A stretch of DNA of 64,000 bases from Rhizoclosmatium globosum (GCA_002104985.1 MCGO01000012.1:434001-498000); one strand, 5' to 3'; shown: positions 24,449 to 35,728, numbered from the stretch's first letter. The notes: generated from the letters alone by a model not told the origin. Numbers and translations are program-made.

Positions 24449-25311
24449 CTAAAGCGACTCTATGATATCCAATCCACCAGCGCTAGTTGATCTACTTATC
24501 GTGCGTTCACTTGTGTTAAAATCTGATACTGCAGAAACTTCGTCCTTCATGATAGTGTTAAAAATGAAACTAAAAAACGAGTGGATATTTACCAATTCAT
24601 TAAAGCCAGTGGCTTCGAGGCTGGAAAAAACAATTGATGAGAGTTTCGTCTAATATGTCGTAACAGGCTTACTGCTTTAAATGCTGATGCATAGGCATTG
24701 TTCCGATATCTTTCGTAGCTTCCAGACCTCGAAATTTGTCAGAGGAATCTTGGGTTCGGTCAGTGTTATGTTGATCATATTCAATTCTTTCGCACCTTGT
24801 CGTTGTTCAAGAAGCTGCATCAATAATGGCCTCTTTTTGGATTCATCGAGATTTAATTCGCGTGCCAGTGCTATTGCAGTTGTTGAATCCGCTTTTGATT
24901 GCTGATTTTGTTAAGGAATAGAGAGGAAACCAGATTGGCTCACATTGGCTTCTGGTTCGAGAACTGAGAGAGTGTATTCAAGGTTATAGTATTCCAAAAA
25001 CTCTTTGACTAATGCAATGGCAGTGCTTTCTAGTACAAGTGTCATGGATTTTGACAGCCAGTGGAAACAGTATCCTCCTCACCCTCCTTCGTTTTGAATT
25101 GCGGAGCAGATTTAGGAGTAGACTCGCGTTTATCGACATTTTGTAATACATTGAAGACGGAAGCACGTAGTTCGGCCTAGAATGAATGTCAAAGTTATCA
25201 GTATATAGGTTTCTCCTGTTTGGTAAGCAACCTTCTCCTCACCTTTATCTTCCCAAGAGTTCCATTCTTTTGTAATACGTCCGCGACCAAAGTCTTCAAC
25301 TCCGATCCCAT
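24449..25311 (-). CDS. CEP43: CEP43/FOP-like centrosomal protein
   Basis: The start MGSELKTLVADVLQKNGTLG (ATG at 25311) continues through an intron to AELRASVFNVLQN, matching the FOP/FOR20 N terminus (LRxxVxxxLExxGxLxxIxAxLRAxVF). Next come LVKEFLEYYNLEYTLSVLEP and EAN, the TOF/LisH dimerisation block, then ALARELNLDE and PLLMQLLEQRQG, which match the position of the FOP ...LARDLGI...PLLLEV block. The C terminus is short and low-complexity (SERTISRSTSAGGLDIIESL). FOP proteins dimerise and act at centrioles and basal bodies for microtubule anchoring and ciliogenesis. Exons are spread over 24449-25311 with at least two introns. A one-base error near 25030-25050 is likely, since MTLVLESTAIAL is reached after a stop in the preceding frame. 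It pairs divergently with the next gene across 64 bp. Confidence 0.72.
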
Positions 25312-25375
25312 GTTGAATTCCTAGATAATTGTCTTCCAACGAAAATCTATCCGCCTTCTGTCCTCAATCTATTTT
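25312..25375. promoter_or_regulatory. 64-bp bidirectional spacer between CEP43 and the 25376 gene
   Basis: The two start codons face away from each other with 64 bp between them. No TATA-like element stands out. Confidence 0.4.
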
Positions 25376-27119
25376 ATGGACGCGCGAAATATAAATCAGA
25401 TCCACGACGAAAGACGGACTGCATCAAATGATCCACGAGATGTGTACGACCATTGTGCAGTGCTTCGAGCGCCAGTCTCCATCTTCACAGCAACGAATAT
25501 ACCAAGATATCAGCCTCAGTAAGCCCAACTTTCATCTTCAGATCGTGAAATCTAAATATGAGCTTATTAGATTTGGTGCATTGGTCGGAATCATCGAAAT
25601 CTTGGGCGAAGGGAGTGCAAGGGTGAGTTAAATATGGTTTAAATAAAGAATAACCATCCCAACAAGGCTCAAGGTCTTCGCTCCGCTGTCACAAGTATTC
25701 AAAAATTGATGCATAATCTAAGTCATCGACTGTATGTGATGCGGTCCGAACTCGAGGTGGAAGAAACTGAACACTACGCCGAAACTGATGTTATGGAGCA
25801 AGATTACCAATCAGAGCGCGTAAATTCTCTTGAGAAAGCCGCGAATGAAATTGTTGGGGTCGGGGAACTCAATATTCATGAGCTTGAACAGCAACGAGAC
25901 ACGAGGGCTCCAAAGTACAAAACATGTAAAGCCATTGGAATACTGAAAGTGGGGATCAAAAAGTTATTTGTTTCTGTGAGTGATTCGGGATAGTGATGAA
26001 TCACTGAAGCAACCGTCAGGATGAAAGTGGGAGACAATTACAGATATCTCCGTTATGCGTCTTAGACTTTTATATTCATGAATCTATGCAGAGGTCAGGT
26101 ACGTAAATACAATGTGATGCATGATATATATTGAAAGTCAATTTAGGGAAAGGGAAAAAATTGTTCGATTGTATGCTAGCAGTTAATATCTGTTTGTGTA
26201 CTCCTGTGACATCGCTAATCAAGTTATAGAATGAGCAGTTATCAGCTGGCCAACTTGCATACGACCGGCCCTCACCAAGGATGGTTTCATTTCTGAGGAA
26301 GCATTACGGACTTGTAGATTGTAAGAAATGTAACTCTGTCATTGACTTTATTGACTATTGGGATAGATATACCCCAGGCAAATAACTTTATGATATTCAA
26401 ACAGTTTGGTCTGGCATCTATCAATCAAGGTAACCATAGCCCATTTCAAAATCAAAAAATGACTAAATTCAAAATAGATCCAAGGAAAAGAGGCTTTGAG
26501 ACTCTTTCCCTGCATGCATCAGCAGTTCCGTTCACGCAGAAACCTCGAATTGCACCTATACCATCAACAGACTCACTATCATCCAATGATATCCAAATGC
26601 AAATGCAACCGCCAAGTTCACCACCACAACCAGTATTGCAACCGAGAAATGAATACACGTTGAATACTCCACGTTTTTCTAACACCTTACCACACTTGCC
26701 CCCAGCGTTGCTTCCCTTCTTAACACATCTGCTTCATCGCTGGAAAGCCCATTTGAAACCCCAATATTCACACATAGTGTTCATTCTCCCAGACGTCCAA
26801 GTACCAACACATACAATCGAAAGAACGAACAAAATAGTGTGGCAGACGGTATAACGGCCCTCGAACATGAAGCTGCATTATCAAAGTTACCTTCGCTACC
26901 TCCCGCTATGAATCACATACAACCACCAGGTAAAACTAAATTCCCTCCTTTATTCCACACAACCTCACTTACAACAATAAACAACCAAAAAAAACCGACG
27001 CCAATCAGCTGTAACGTATGGAAGACGCCGATTCCGAGACTATTGAAATATTACACCAAAAAAGGAAAAGAACTGAAGAGGAATGGATAAGAGATTTACG
27101 CAGCAATTTGAGCAGATAG
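25376..27119 (+). CDS. Unrecognised gene (one or two), possible OB-fold segment
   Basis: Starts MDARNINQIHDERRTASN at 25376. Following segments include RDVYDHCAVLRAPVSIFTAT, KYELIRFGALVGIIEILGEG (one frame over), SIQKLMHNLSHRLYVMRSEL and GELNIHELEQQRD. The strand-like IRFGALVGIIEIL followed by charged loops could be an OB-fold as in STN1, but I could not confirm it. Further protein-like sequence (LRKHYGLVDCKKCNS, LNTPRFSNTL, AALSKLPSLPPAMNHIQPPG) leads to a charged last exon MEDADSETIEILHQKRKR...[11 protein letters not shown] with stop at 27117-27119. The second half (26340-27119) could be a separate gene. The 3' end overlaps the RAD21 stop by 24 nt on the opposite strand, and an AATAAA near 27146 lies within the last RAD21 intron. 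Function unknown. Confidence 0.4.
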
Positions 27120-29953
27120 CATTGGCTATTAGAAAGCGTTAGTTTCAAATAAACACCATGACAAGAATACCATTTCAGTCAGTTTGATGGTTCCATACGC
27201 CTCATTCTGTTCAACATCTATCAAATTCTTTGTCTTCAAAACAAGCATTTCAAAGAACATGCGGGCAGCCTCTGGCTTCTTGGGCTGGGATGAAAAAACA
27301 CGTCAACGACCAAAATTAAAATATTTGGAAAGGTACCTTTTTGGGCAACAATTGGTTCAACGTCAAAGATTTAGACCTGCTGAACTTGTGTTGCAACAAC
27401 TCAATTGTGGTCATGGTCGATCTACTCATAGATTCTCCATTCGTCAACGAAACATCAGCTTCCTCCTCTGGAGCAACAGATTCATCCTCAACCAAATCCT
27501 GGAAGTATTCATTTTCACTTTGCGCCACCTCTTGAACACTGAGTTCTTCTTCAGTCAAAACTGGACGTGATGGAAGAGGTTCGACAGAGGCACGGGCAGA
27601 GGACGCCTAAACCCAACAGTATTAGTTAGATGACAATAAACAAAAATGAAAATGTACCTTTTGCATGCTAGGTTCATGCACAGATGGCAAAGCAAGTGAA
27701 GCATCTTCCATAGGTGCGAAATCCTCATCAGCTGGGAATGCACGGTCGTCCCATCCGTTTGAAGACGCGGCATCGTACGTATCAAAGTTACCGGCTGGCA
27801 CTTCAGATGCTGTAAAGGCGTCAAACCAAGACGAGAAGCGAAGAATTCACCCACCTCTGTCAGAAACCTCATCAACTTCTCGTCGCAAAACATTCTGTTC
27901 TGGTTCAATTCGATCTAACTCCGCGTCTTCTTCCTCCTCCTCAAGAGAGGCACTCTTTTCTCTGTTCACAATCACAAGGGATTCACGAATGCTGCGAACA
28001 CTTGAAGCACCATCAACGTTATCGTTTTTGGTAAATTTAACTGGCCCCAGAGGCATGATTTCATTTGTTGAGAAGAGAGCAGATAGCTTTGGATTCAATC
28101 CAGAGTGCATTGGTTTCAGATAATCCCTGTTCTTGCGTGCTGCCAAAAGATCAATTGTTCGCTGAGACGTTGGAAGGTATGTTTCCTGAATAGCCAGAAA
28201 ATTTGAGTATCATGAACGAGTCTTTGTCAAAAACCATACCATGACAGTAATAGCAGTTGTGTCTGCAAGCTGATCCATAATTTGTTTCGTTGGGATTTCT
28301 GTGAGTTCGTCAGGAACAAGACTTTTCTCCTCTTTGTTGCAGGAGCACTCATGACCTCCCCTCTTGGTTTCGGGGCACGCTTTGCTGGAGTTTTCTTCTT
28401 TGCTGATGCAACAACGTTCTTTTTGATAACATTCAGTTTGTTTCCGACTAAAAGCTTGATCAGTCCTTGAAAGTAATTGCTTTGGCACAATACCTGGGGT
28501 AGTTGCCACATCAAACATTGCGTTGGCTTCATCGTTTTCTTTTTCATCCCTAAGGAGCACATGAATATTAAACAGTACTGCAAACTATTTAACGTCCTTA
28601 CATAAATGGATCTGCTCCCATGGGTGCAAAATCATCATCTCCCTGTCTTTCCTCGTTGAAAGGAGCAAAGTCTTCTTCCATACTGTTTCCAAAGTCTCTG
28701 GATGGTTCCTTGTCAATCCCCTCCTCCATCGCAAAACTCATCTCATCAATTCCACCATCCAAGATACCCGCACTCGACATTCTGTTTTCCAGACCCATTT
28801 CCATGTCTTGATCCATTCTATCCATATCGACATCCTCGTCATTGTCTGGACGAGCGCGTTCCTTCCCTTTTGATTGCATTCCAACAATGCCACTTTCATC
28901 CAAACTAAAATCAGGTTGGAAGGAACGATCCGCAGCCACATTTTCTCGGCCCACTTCAATTTCACGAGCACTGGCTTCACTACCAATGTCAAAGCCAGGG
29001 AATCCTCCGGCAGTAGAAGGAGCAACAGAAGCATCGCCACCAAAGTCAAAACTGAGAATCTCTTCTTCGTCTCCCACTGCTTCCATTCCATGTTCCATAT
29101 CAAGAAGGTCAAGAGCGTCAGATGCAGAGGGGAGTGCAAGACTGTGGCGTGTAGTTGTGTCACGAATCGTGATGTCTGCCTGACGCGATACGTTTGTTTG
29201 CTGACTGCTTGCGATTGTAGTATCTTGCTGTGATTGGGACTGTTGAGTGAAGGAGAGGTCTGCCATCGGATTCGTGTTTGAGTTGAAGTTGCTGAATGCA
29301 GTCAGTGAGTAAAAAATATGATGGATAGCCGAGTGTTACTTTAAGTTAAATGCAGGCTCAGGCAACAAGATGTCGAATTCATTAATGGTTTCTGACAGAG
29401 TGATGGCATTGAAATGGGCAGTTGCCTGCTCATCTGGCATGTCAACGACACCTGGTCTAAACGCCTGTTTGTGGGATAGAGTTAGAATGCAGTTGTGCGC
29501 AAGTATATCTAATGGGGTAGTTTGTCCGAGTTTGTGTGCATACATCATACACAATGCATCAAACGACACTAGCCGAGACACCCACCATTTTAATCTTGAC
29601 TAGAGCTTCATTACAGTCTTCAAGCAGATAGCGTGCTTTTCTCGAGTAAATGCGGACCACACCAAGAAGCAGTTGTCCAGAGAGACGGAGCGCCATGGGC
29701 TGGCCTGTCTCGCCCACAATAGCACCTATTATGTAAGTGAATGCAGAACAGTGTTTGTTTAGCAATAGTTTGTGACCGGGCGATAAAGCAGCTCTAACAA
29801 GAGTTGGACTGAGGCCAACTTACCCACTGAGACAGTAATATTCGTCTGAATAAACTGGGCCTTGCTGAGCTTGCGCTCCCAGTGAGCAGCCAGCCAGACC
29901 TTTGCGAGGGCACCGCCGCCCTTCTTTGCCAGGATCGAGTCCGAGAAGAACAT
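27096..29953 (-). CDS. RAD21: Cohesin kleisin subunit RAD21/SCC1
   Basis: The start [20 protein letters not shown] (ATG at 29953) and [15 protein letters not shown] are the diagnostic Rad21/Rec8 N-terminal domain that binds SMC3. Next exons: [40 protein letters not shown], and [20 protein letters not shown]. The middle is a long acidic, Ser-rich linker (28600-29270) where separase sites normally lie. The C-terminal winged helix that binds SMC1 is present: [48 protein letters not shown]. The last exon is tiny (PMLSAQIAA, stop 27096-27098) after an intron at about 27129-27174. The protein closes the cohesin ring for sister-chromatid cohesion. The tail overlaps the convergent gene by 24 nt, and the start is 34 bp from the divergent 29988 gene. 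Confidence 0.93.
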
Positions 29954-29987
29954 TTTGGTTTTTTGAGAACTGAACTGGACACTGAGA
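29954..29987. promoter_or_regulatory. 34-bp bidirectional spacer between RAD21 and the 29988 gene
   Basis: Start codon to start codon distance is 34 bp. The RAD21 side reads CAAAACCAAAATG-like sequence on the minus strand, similar to the LAS1 side of 38846-38881. Confidence 0.5.
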
Positions 29988-30653
29988 ATGGAATCAACTG
30001 CCACTGCCCACTGCCACAACTACAGTAACTACAACTACAGCTACAACTTCAACGCCAACAACAACGGCCAAAGACGAGGCGCTCTTTGTCCTGCGCAACT
30101 CGCCCGTGCCACATTCGACGAAATCACTCAGACATTCGACGTGATTGGCGCCTGTGTCCAACGCGGCCTCATCAGAGACGCAATCGATGTCCTCAAAGAA
30201 CTCATGGACAGAATTGTTGTGCACGTCGAACAACTTGGTCTGGCTCATTCGCGGTGCGTTGTTTTGGTTGTCTTGCTTGCTTGTCAACCAAGCAAGCTTA
30301 CTGACCCTCTCTTCCTCATCACCATCAGCCCTTCTCAGGCAACCAATCCAAACCTGCCCTTGCAAAATTCGGTACAAGATTCTAATGCAGTTATTCCTGT
30401 CCCTGCGCAATTCTGGAATCAGGTCAATTCTCTATTCCTCCGCCTCCTTGTTGCGTTGCGTGCTGAATCTGCCCAAATGGATGAATGGGAATGGATTCAT
30501 GAAAACGTGATGGGTTGGATTGAAATTCTTCGCTGGTTTGGCCTCGTTGACTACGAGCTCGGATTCTGGGGTCAGGACATTCTGCAGGCAATTGAGATGG
30601 GTAAGATGACTTGTGTTATGCAGCGACAAGCAGCAGAACCGCAGCAACAATAA
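29988..30653 (+). CDS. Unrecognised small protein
   Basis: Starts MESTATAHCHNYSNYNYSYN, an Asn/Tyr/Ser-rich leader. A helical region follows (RATFDEITQTFDVIGACVQR, GLIRDAIDVLKELMDRIVVH). A GTGCGT..CATCAG intron at about 30254-30329 joins LAHSR to PSQATNPNLP. The second half has LRAESAQMDEWEWIHENVMG and WIEILRWFGLVDYELGFWGQ, ending AEPQQQ. AATAAA at 30671-30676 fits its 3' end. I recognise no family. Codon-level conservation cannot be judged here, but the introns, long open frame and shared 34-bp promoter with RAD21 argue that it is a real gene. Confidence 0.6.
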   Translation: MESTATAHCHNYSNYNYSYNFNANNNGQRRGALCPAQLARATFDEITQTFDVIGACVQRGLIRDAIDVLKELMDRIVVHVEQLGLAHSRCVVLVVLLACQPSKLTDPLFLITISPSQATNPNLPLQNSVQDSNAVIPVPAQFWNQVNSLFLRLLVALRAESAQMDEWEWIHENVMGWIEILRWFGLVDYELGFWGQDILQAIEMGKMTCVMQRQAAEPQQQ

Positions 30654-30744
30654 CTAGCATTATATTTGTAAATAAAGCACTTGAGACAATTATATTCTCT
30701 TGCGTGTGAATAGAAATGAGAAGTAATATAAAGCTCGTTTAACA

Positions 30745-31878
30745 CTATAGTGCAAGCTGTTCTGGAGCAATCTTGGCATCTGCCTGCAGAACACCAGCGC
30801 TTTTCAACGCTGCCAAACATCGCTCAATCGCATCCTTATCAACAGATGCACAATCTGAGGCAAAGTCCACAGAGGTCTCAAACCAAGCCTTTACATCTTC
30901 GTCAGCATATCCAAATCTTTCACAGATTTCTGGAACAATCCCCTGACGCACAACTCGCTTGCCGGATTCTGATAATTCAACTTCATAGACAGACTCGTTG
31001 ATTGACGCTGTAATTGAGTTCAAGAAGTCACGGACTCGTTCACGTCCTTCTTCTGTTTCCAAAATAGCATTTCGACATGCAAACATAAATGCGGGCCATG
31101 GCGGAGTGACAGATCCTAAGACAGCCAACTCTCCGCTATCAACATACTTTTTTGTTGTGAATCGCTCCCACAGGAAAGCGTCAGTTGTTGATGAAGTAAT
31201 TCCTTGTCGCAGCCCCACAATGTCGTTCTGCTGCACAAAAGTGAAAGCCTCCTCTGGCTTTCCTGAAAGAATAGTATTCTCTGATGAAGGGATAACGAAT
31301 GGAATCAAGTGTGAGCCCGATCCGAACCTCTGTCAAATCATATCGATAAGCAAACACATGACGTCATCCTTGTGAACGGCACAAGCTACATACCGAGATC
31401 CCAATCCTTTTTCCTCGAACCAAGTGTGCGTTATCACCTCCGTTCTTGCAGCCAGCAAAAGCTCCCCTTCTTTTAAGGCTTCTGGTGAAACAACACTCCA
31501 AGTCAATGAGCTCTTAGTCAACGCACCCACGATCCGGTAATCACTCTCAGTTTCGGTATTGGCAAGAGCCGCAACAAGGCCTTCAGTCAGGCCAACACAA
31601 ATGTCAAGGTCGCCGCTTGCAAGCAACTTGAGCATCATCCCTGTTCCTCCTGGGCAGTTGGAAATCTTGAAGGGCCCTTTCGTAGGAGTAGCATGGAAGA
31701 AAGGGATCGAGAAGTGTTCAGGAACACATCCAACGACAAGTTGTTTGGCTGGGGTTGTTGCGACCATTTGTTTTTGATTTGTTTTTGGATGCAAGTTGAG
31801 GAGTTTTGGGGGGATGAATTGGGGGAACAGCCTGTGGAACAGCCAAAGTCGTTTAAACGATTGTTCATAACTTCGCAT
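30745..31878 (-). CDS. Fungal solute-binding-protein-like (Ca3427/NMT1-THI5 type II fold)
   Basis: The core starts MVATTPAKQLVVGCVPEHFS (ATG at 31767). An in-frame ATG at 31878 would add a basic, amphipathic leader (MRSYEQSFKRLWLFHRLFPQ) that could be a mitochondrial presequence. Family blocks: GGTGMMLKLLASGDLDICVG, LTEGLVAAL, RFGSGSHLIPFV and WERFTTKKYVDSGELAVLG. This is the two-lobed periplasmic-binding-protein fold found in the Candida Ca3427 family, of unknown ligand. An intron 31326-31392 (GTATGT..GACAG) fits if one base is missing in the GGG/ATC run at about 31399-31402, which restores a GISR-type block. The C terminus (YADEDVKAWFETSVDFASD, stop 30745-30747) is conserved-looking. No transporter permease or ATPase is nearby. 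Its 3' end faces the 29988 gene 91 bp away. Confidence 0.8.
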
Positions 31879-31968
31879 GTATTATTTAGCAATGACTTGA
31901 AAGATAACTAGGATTTCATCAATAACCCATCGCCCCCAACCGAGATCCATTCATCACTGAATCAATAT

Positions 31969-32535
31969 TTACTCGAAGTTCTCACTGAATGAAAACAAGT
32001 AAGTTTCAAAACATGTTGGAATTAATCAACGGAAATACTTACACAAGCTCTGGGACATCATCGTCGTCAGTCTTGGATGAGGAACCGGCGTTAGCAGCAG
32101 CAGCAGCCTGCTGTTGGTAGGCAGCAGCCATTGTCTCAATTGGTTGAGAGACTCGCACCCAATTGTGGGAGGATTCCTGGAACAAGCTCAGTAAGGTCCT
32201 TCTTTGTTGGGGTACCGGTAATAACGGCAGTGTTGTTCTCAACAGAGGCAGAAACTAGTAAATAATATTACATTAATGCGTAAATATCGCATTGAGAAGG
32301 AAAGGTTACCCTTTGGAGCAACAAAGTGCAAGACAGATCCGTCAGCCTTGAACATGTTGATCTCTTCAATTCCAGCAAGAGACTGAGCGTTCAACTTCTT
32401 CAAGGTAGCTTCCAGCTTCTTTCCGTCGGATCCTGGGACCTTGACTGGCTTGTTGACCTTACGACGTGGGGTTCCCTTTCCTCCGATACGGGCTGCGGAT
32501 TGAGCTTGCAATTTGGCGAGTTTCTCTGGGTTCAT
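31969..32535 (-). CDS. EGD1: Nascent polypeptide-associated complex subunit beta
   Basis: Starts [20 protein letters not shown] at 32535, followed by [12 protein letters not shown] (the ribosome-contact RRKxxKK motif), [20 protein letters not shown] and, after an intron at about 32258-32310, [20 protein letters not shown] and [12 protein letters not shown]. These are the complete NAC-beta signatures; the tail is Ala/Gln-rich and ends [13 protein letters not shown] after a second intron (about 31984-32039). NAC-beta binds nascent chains at the ribosomal exit together with NAC-alpha. Two frame breaks at about 32154 and 32135 are each explained by one missing base in a GG pair, giving [19 protein letters not shown]. 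An unknown small gene starts 36 bp away on the other strand. Confidence 0.95.
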
Positions 32536-32571
32536 TTTGAGGTCTATATGTGGGGAGGGGTGTTTTCAGCA
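32536..32571. promoter_or_regulatory. 36-bp bidirectional spacer between NAC-beta and the 32572 ORF
   Basis: Start codons at 32535 (minus) and 32572 (plus) are separated by 36 bp, the same distance as in the TMEM18/Maf and LAS1/KPR pairs. This is part of the argument that the 32572 ORF is real. Confidence 0.4.
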
Positions 32572-32960
32572 ATGCGTCCCAAACTGTTAGCTAGCTCAGC
32601 TTCTCCACTTCAACATTCATCTGATCCTAATAACATCCAAGTGTGCGGCTCTTCCTCTAACTCTTTTTCCAGTACCACGCATTTATGACTTCAAAGCTTC
32701 GTCCTTCATTGCAGCAGGCATTGCATCTTCAGTCCACTGTAAATCCAAGATGCCACCTCCTAACCTCCCTTGAACAAGAGGTCTCTTGTTTATCATTGTC
32801 CAAAAACATCAGGGCAAATGCATCGCTGTTCTGTGCTTCCATTTTCTCATTGAGGTCACTGTTGATCCATAGAGCAGAACACAATTTGACTCCTCCTTTG
32901 GCCCGACTTCATTGCCAACTCAATCTCTTTTCTTCCAATGAATTCATTTGCTGTAGCTGA
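32572..32960 (+). CDS. Small unrecognised protein
   Basis: The ATG at 32572 gives MRPKLLASSASPLQHSSDPN. The frame closes at 32688, but the overlapping frame from 32685 continues (MTSKLRPSLQQALHLQ, LLTSLEQEVSCLSLSKNIRA, LIHRAEHNLTPPLARLHCQL) to 32960, so a one-base error would give a single ORF of about 130 residues. There are no membrane spans or known motifs. Support comes mainly from position: its start is 36 bp from NAC-beta, a spacing shared by other divergent pairs here. It could also be a chance ORF. Confidence 0.3.
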
Positions 32961-33227
32961 TGAGAAGTGGCTGAAGAAGTGGTTCGCACTGTCTAGCATG
33001 CAGCTGTGGTAAACTCACAATTCTTGTTGGGAAAAAGAGAAAATGCGGAGCCACCCTATAACATTATCTATGCATTTCTCTTTCCTTTGTTTTCAATATG
33101 ATTTACGGTAGGTACATACAGACGTTAATATTGTAAAAGTCTATTAGAGGAGTCTTGGGGAGGGGTGAAACACACAACAAACAACCAAATCAAAAATATT
33201 TCGTCCAACTAGTACAAAAACAAGGAT

Positions 33228-35728
33228 CTACCATTGCTGATCAACAGCTCCAACACAGCCTCCTCCGCCTCCCATCTCCTCGTCTTCCTCCTCGGCAGCA
33301 GTACTCATACCTCCACCTCCACCATTCCCTTGAACACTCGGACAAATCTTTAAATGCCTCTTCAAGTTACTCAACACGGTGAATTTCCATCCACATCCAG
33401 GCGCCGTGCATACAAACGGCCGTTCGCCTGTATGGGAATTCATATGCGTTCGTAACGTACTAGGCCGCGTGAAGCGCTTTGAACAGAGGAGCAAAGATAC
33501 CGACGCGGTACAACGTTGTTGGAATGTTGTTTCGAGAGCGCGTCGTGGTGGTCGTCGTCGGCTTCAGATGATATTTCTTGGTGAGACATTTGTTGTTGCT
33601 GCTGCTGCTGTCCAAAGTAAATTGATTGGTCATAGTAGTCGTGGTACGGTTGTTGTCCTTGGCGAGGTTGGTCGTCGGTGTCGTACATAGAAACCATTCC
33701 TCCACCTGACTCGTGATCATCCGTGGTTTGGTTTGAGGAGGCGCGTTTTCGTTTAGACGGACTGTTTGCCTTTCCGCGACGGGCTGAAGAGGTTCCACCT
33801 CGTCGTGGGATTGTGTTTGGTGGGTTTGAAATGAGGGGAAAGGAGGTTGGTGCGACAATGCCGCCTGGCCAGATGCGGCAGCTGCTCCGATTACTTGTGG
33901 CATCATAGGGTGTGGCTGAAACATTTGAGGGTGCATAAAATAATAGCCGGCCTGTTGTTGTTGTAACTGCATTTGCGATAATTGTTGGGCTTGAAGTTTC
34001 CATACATTCCATACTGTGAAGATTCTGGTGACGCTGATGACCCAAACTGTAACTGCTGCTGAAGAGATGAAGGTTCTGTTGGTGACTGTTTGTCAGATGA
34101 CTGTTGCGGAAGGTCGTTTGAAGACCCCATTGTGCTTGGAGTAGTAGAGGTCATAAAATGAGGTGCAGGCTGCATAGCGAGCATGTGGGGCTGAAAAGAA
34201 GAGCCTGTGAATGGAGTATGGACAATTGATCCATCCGCAGCACGGGCTGGAATAAAGTAATATGGCTGAATCATAGGCGCTGGTTGGACTTGCGAGGAAT
34301 TCGAAGCAATCAGATTTCCGATACTAGAATTTGTTGAGAGAGTTGTCGCTCCGGGAATGGTCGGGGCTGCAAGCTGCATAATAGGAGTACCACCAAGGCC
34401 ACCATGGATCATACTTAAAGGCATTCCTACCGGCACAGCAACTGGAGTCGTAGATGTCAGTTGATTATTTCCATTTGAGCCGGTACGTTCGATCTGGTTT
34501 TGTTGTGTTTGGTCCACATCACAAGTCTTGAGGCTGGTGGCTTCAAAATTCCAACTTCTTCAACATTTGTGTTCAAACTTGTGCTAGATCCATTCTGACT
34601 AGATCCACTTGGGAAGCTATCGACTCCTCCCCAAACAGCTGAAGAAGTTGAAGTATTCGCAGTTTGACTTCCACTGGTTTGCATACTTGGTAAATCAGAC
34701 AACCCAAACCCACCCATTTCCATTACAGCACTCATTCCACGAACCATACCACCGTCGCCAAGGATCACGTTGCTAAACGAATTTTCACGGTTAGGGTAGA
34801 CGAAGCTTCATTCGATTTGACCTTGCTGCCTGATTTAGATCCATCTTTTTCGATTTTAATAGTTTCATCTTTTTTGTTGGTTTCGCAGTTTGCCTTGACG
34901 GCGTTTGTTCCGTCAGACTTGGTTTCATTTTCTTTCATGGTTGCAGCTGCTTCTGCAGCGATGCGAGGGAAGAGTTCAGAGAAATTAGAAGGCTGGAACT
35001 GCTTCCCTCAGACTGTTTAGATGATGAGCTTCAGTTTGCTTGTCGTCAGACTTGATACATTTATACAGGAAGGTTCTGATGATTTTGATTCTTGAGTTTG
35101 TTGTTGCTGTTGTTGATGTGATGATGCTGTTGTAGTTGCGGTTGTGCCGGTAGTTGCTGATGATGTTGCTGCGATGTAGGTTGAGCCATATATTGAAACA
35201 TTTGATGGATGGATGAGGAATAAAGTATGGCATTTGTGGCGCTCCAGTTGGGTAAAATGCATGAGGTTGTTGTGGTGACGGCTGAACTGGTGGTTGTGGG
35301 TACATTTGGAATTGAGGGTGGTGCATAATGAATGGCGGCATTCCCATACTCATTCCCATACCCATACCCATGCCCATTCCCATTTGTATTGGGTGCAGTG
35401 CATATTGTGGTTGCTGTTGTGACATAGAGTGCATTGCTTGTTGTTGTTGCTGTTGTGGATACGTACCAGAGGGATTCATTGAGTTGTTTTCTTCAACAGC
35501 AGGGGCTACAGCGGGCTGTTGCCGTTGCTGTTGCTGTTGTTGCAAGTCGGACGCGGAAGAACCTCCACTGTTTTGACCGACAGCTCCTACAGCTCCTTCT
35601 GCACTAGCAGCAACCATTTGCTGAGCCAATCCTTCCTCTCCCACGACAAGAGCGACGCGTAATTGAGTTTCGACAGCCTCCGCCTTCTTTTCTGGAGACT
35701 CTTTAATATCACTTTTGTTGTTTATCAT
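33228..35728 (-). CDS. Q-rich C2H2 zinc-finger protein, likely transcription factor
   Basis: Starts MINNKSDIKESPEKKAEAVE at 35728. Low-complexity segments follow: polyQ (LQQQQQQRQQ), an (MG) run of GMGMGMGMGMSMGM near 35340-35390, and Gln/His-rich blocks. A Lys-rich patch (NKKDETIKIEKDGSKSGSK) and a Ser/Gly/Thr-rich middle (34470-34770) lead to two C2H2 fingers at the C terminus: CSKRFTRPSTLRTHMNSHTG then FVCTAPGCGWKFTVLSNLKR-HLKIC. The linker TGERPF is canonical. It ends in an acidic/poly-Gly tail (EEEDEEMGGGGG). It is likely a nuclear DNA-binding regulator. The reading frame changes several times (about 35080-35230, 34780, 34500, 33960, 33510), consistent with indels in repetitive codons; the first finger's Cys pair is restored by one base at about 33490. 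Gene-specific target unknown. Confidence 0.7.

Noticed and set aside
25519..25541. A 23-nt GT..AG intron in the 25376 gene
   Set aside because: It is shorter than any believable intron here, and removing it creates an in-frame stop; a single-base error fits better.
30432..31375. Long open frames opposite the solute-binding-protein gene and the 29988 gene
   Set aside because: They overlap well-supported coding exons and contain no family motifs.
35328..35576. Cysteine-rich plus-strand frame (runs such as IACCCCCCGYV)
   Set aside because: It is the antisense of the polyQ codons of the minus-strand zinc-finger gene; the same effect explains the Cys-rich frame at 53880-53940.
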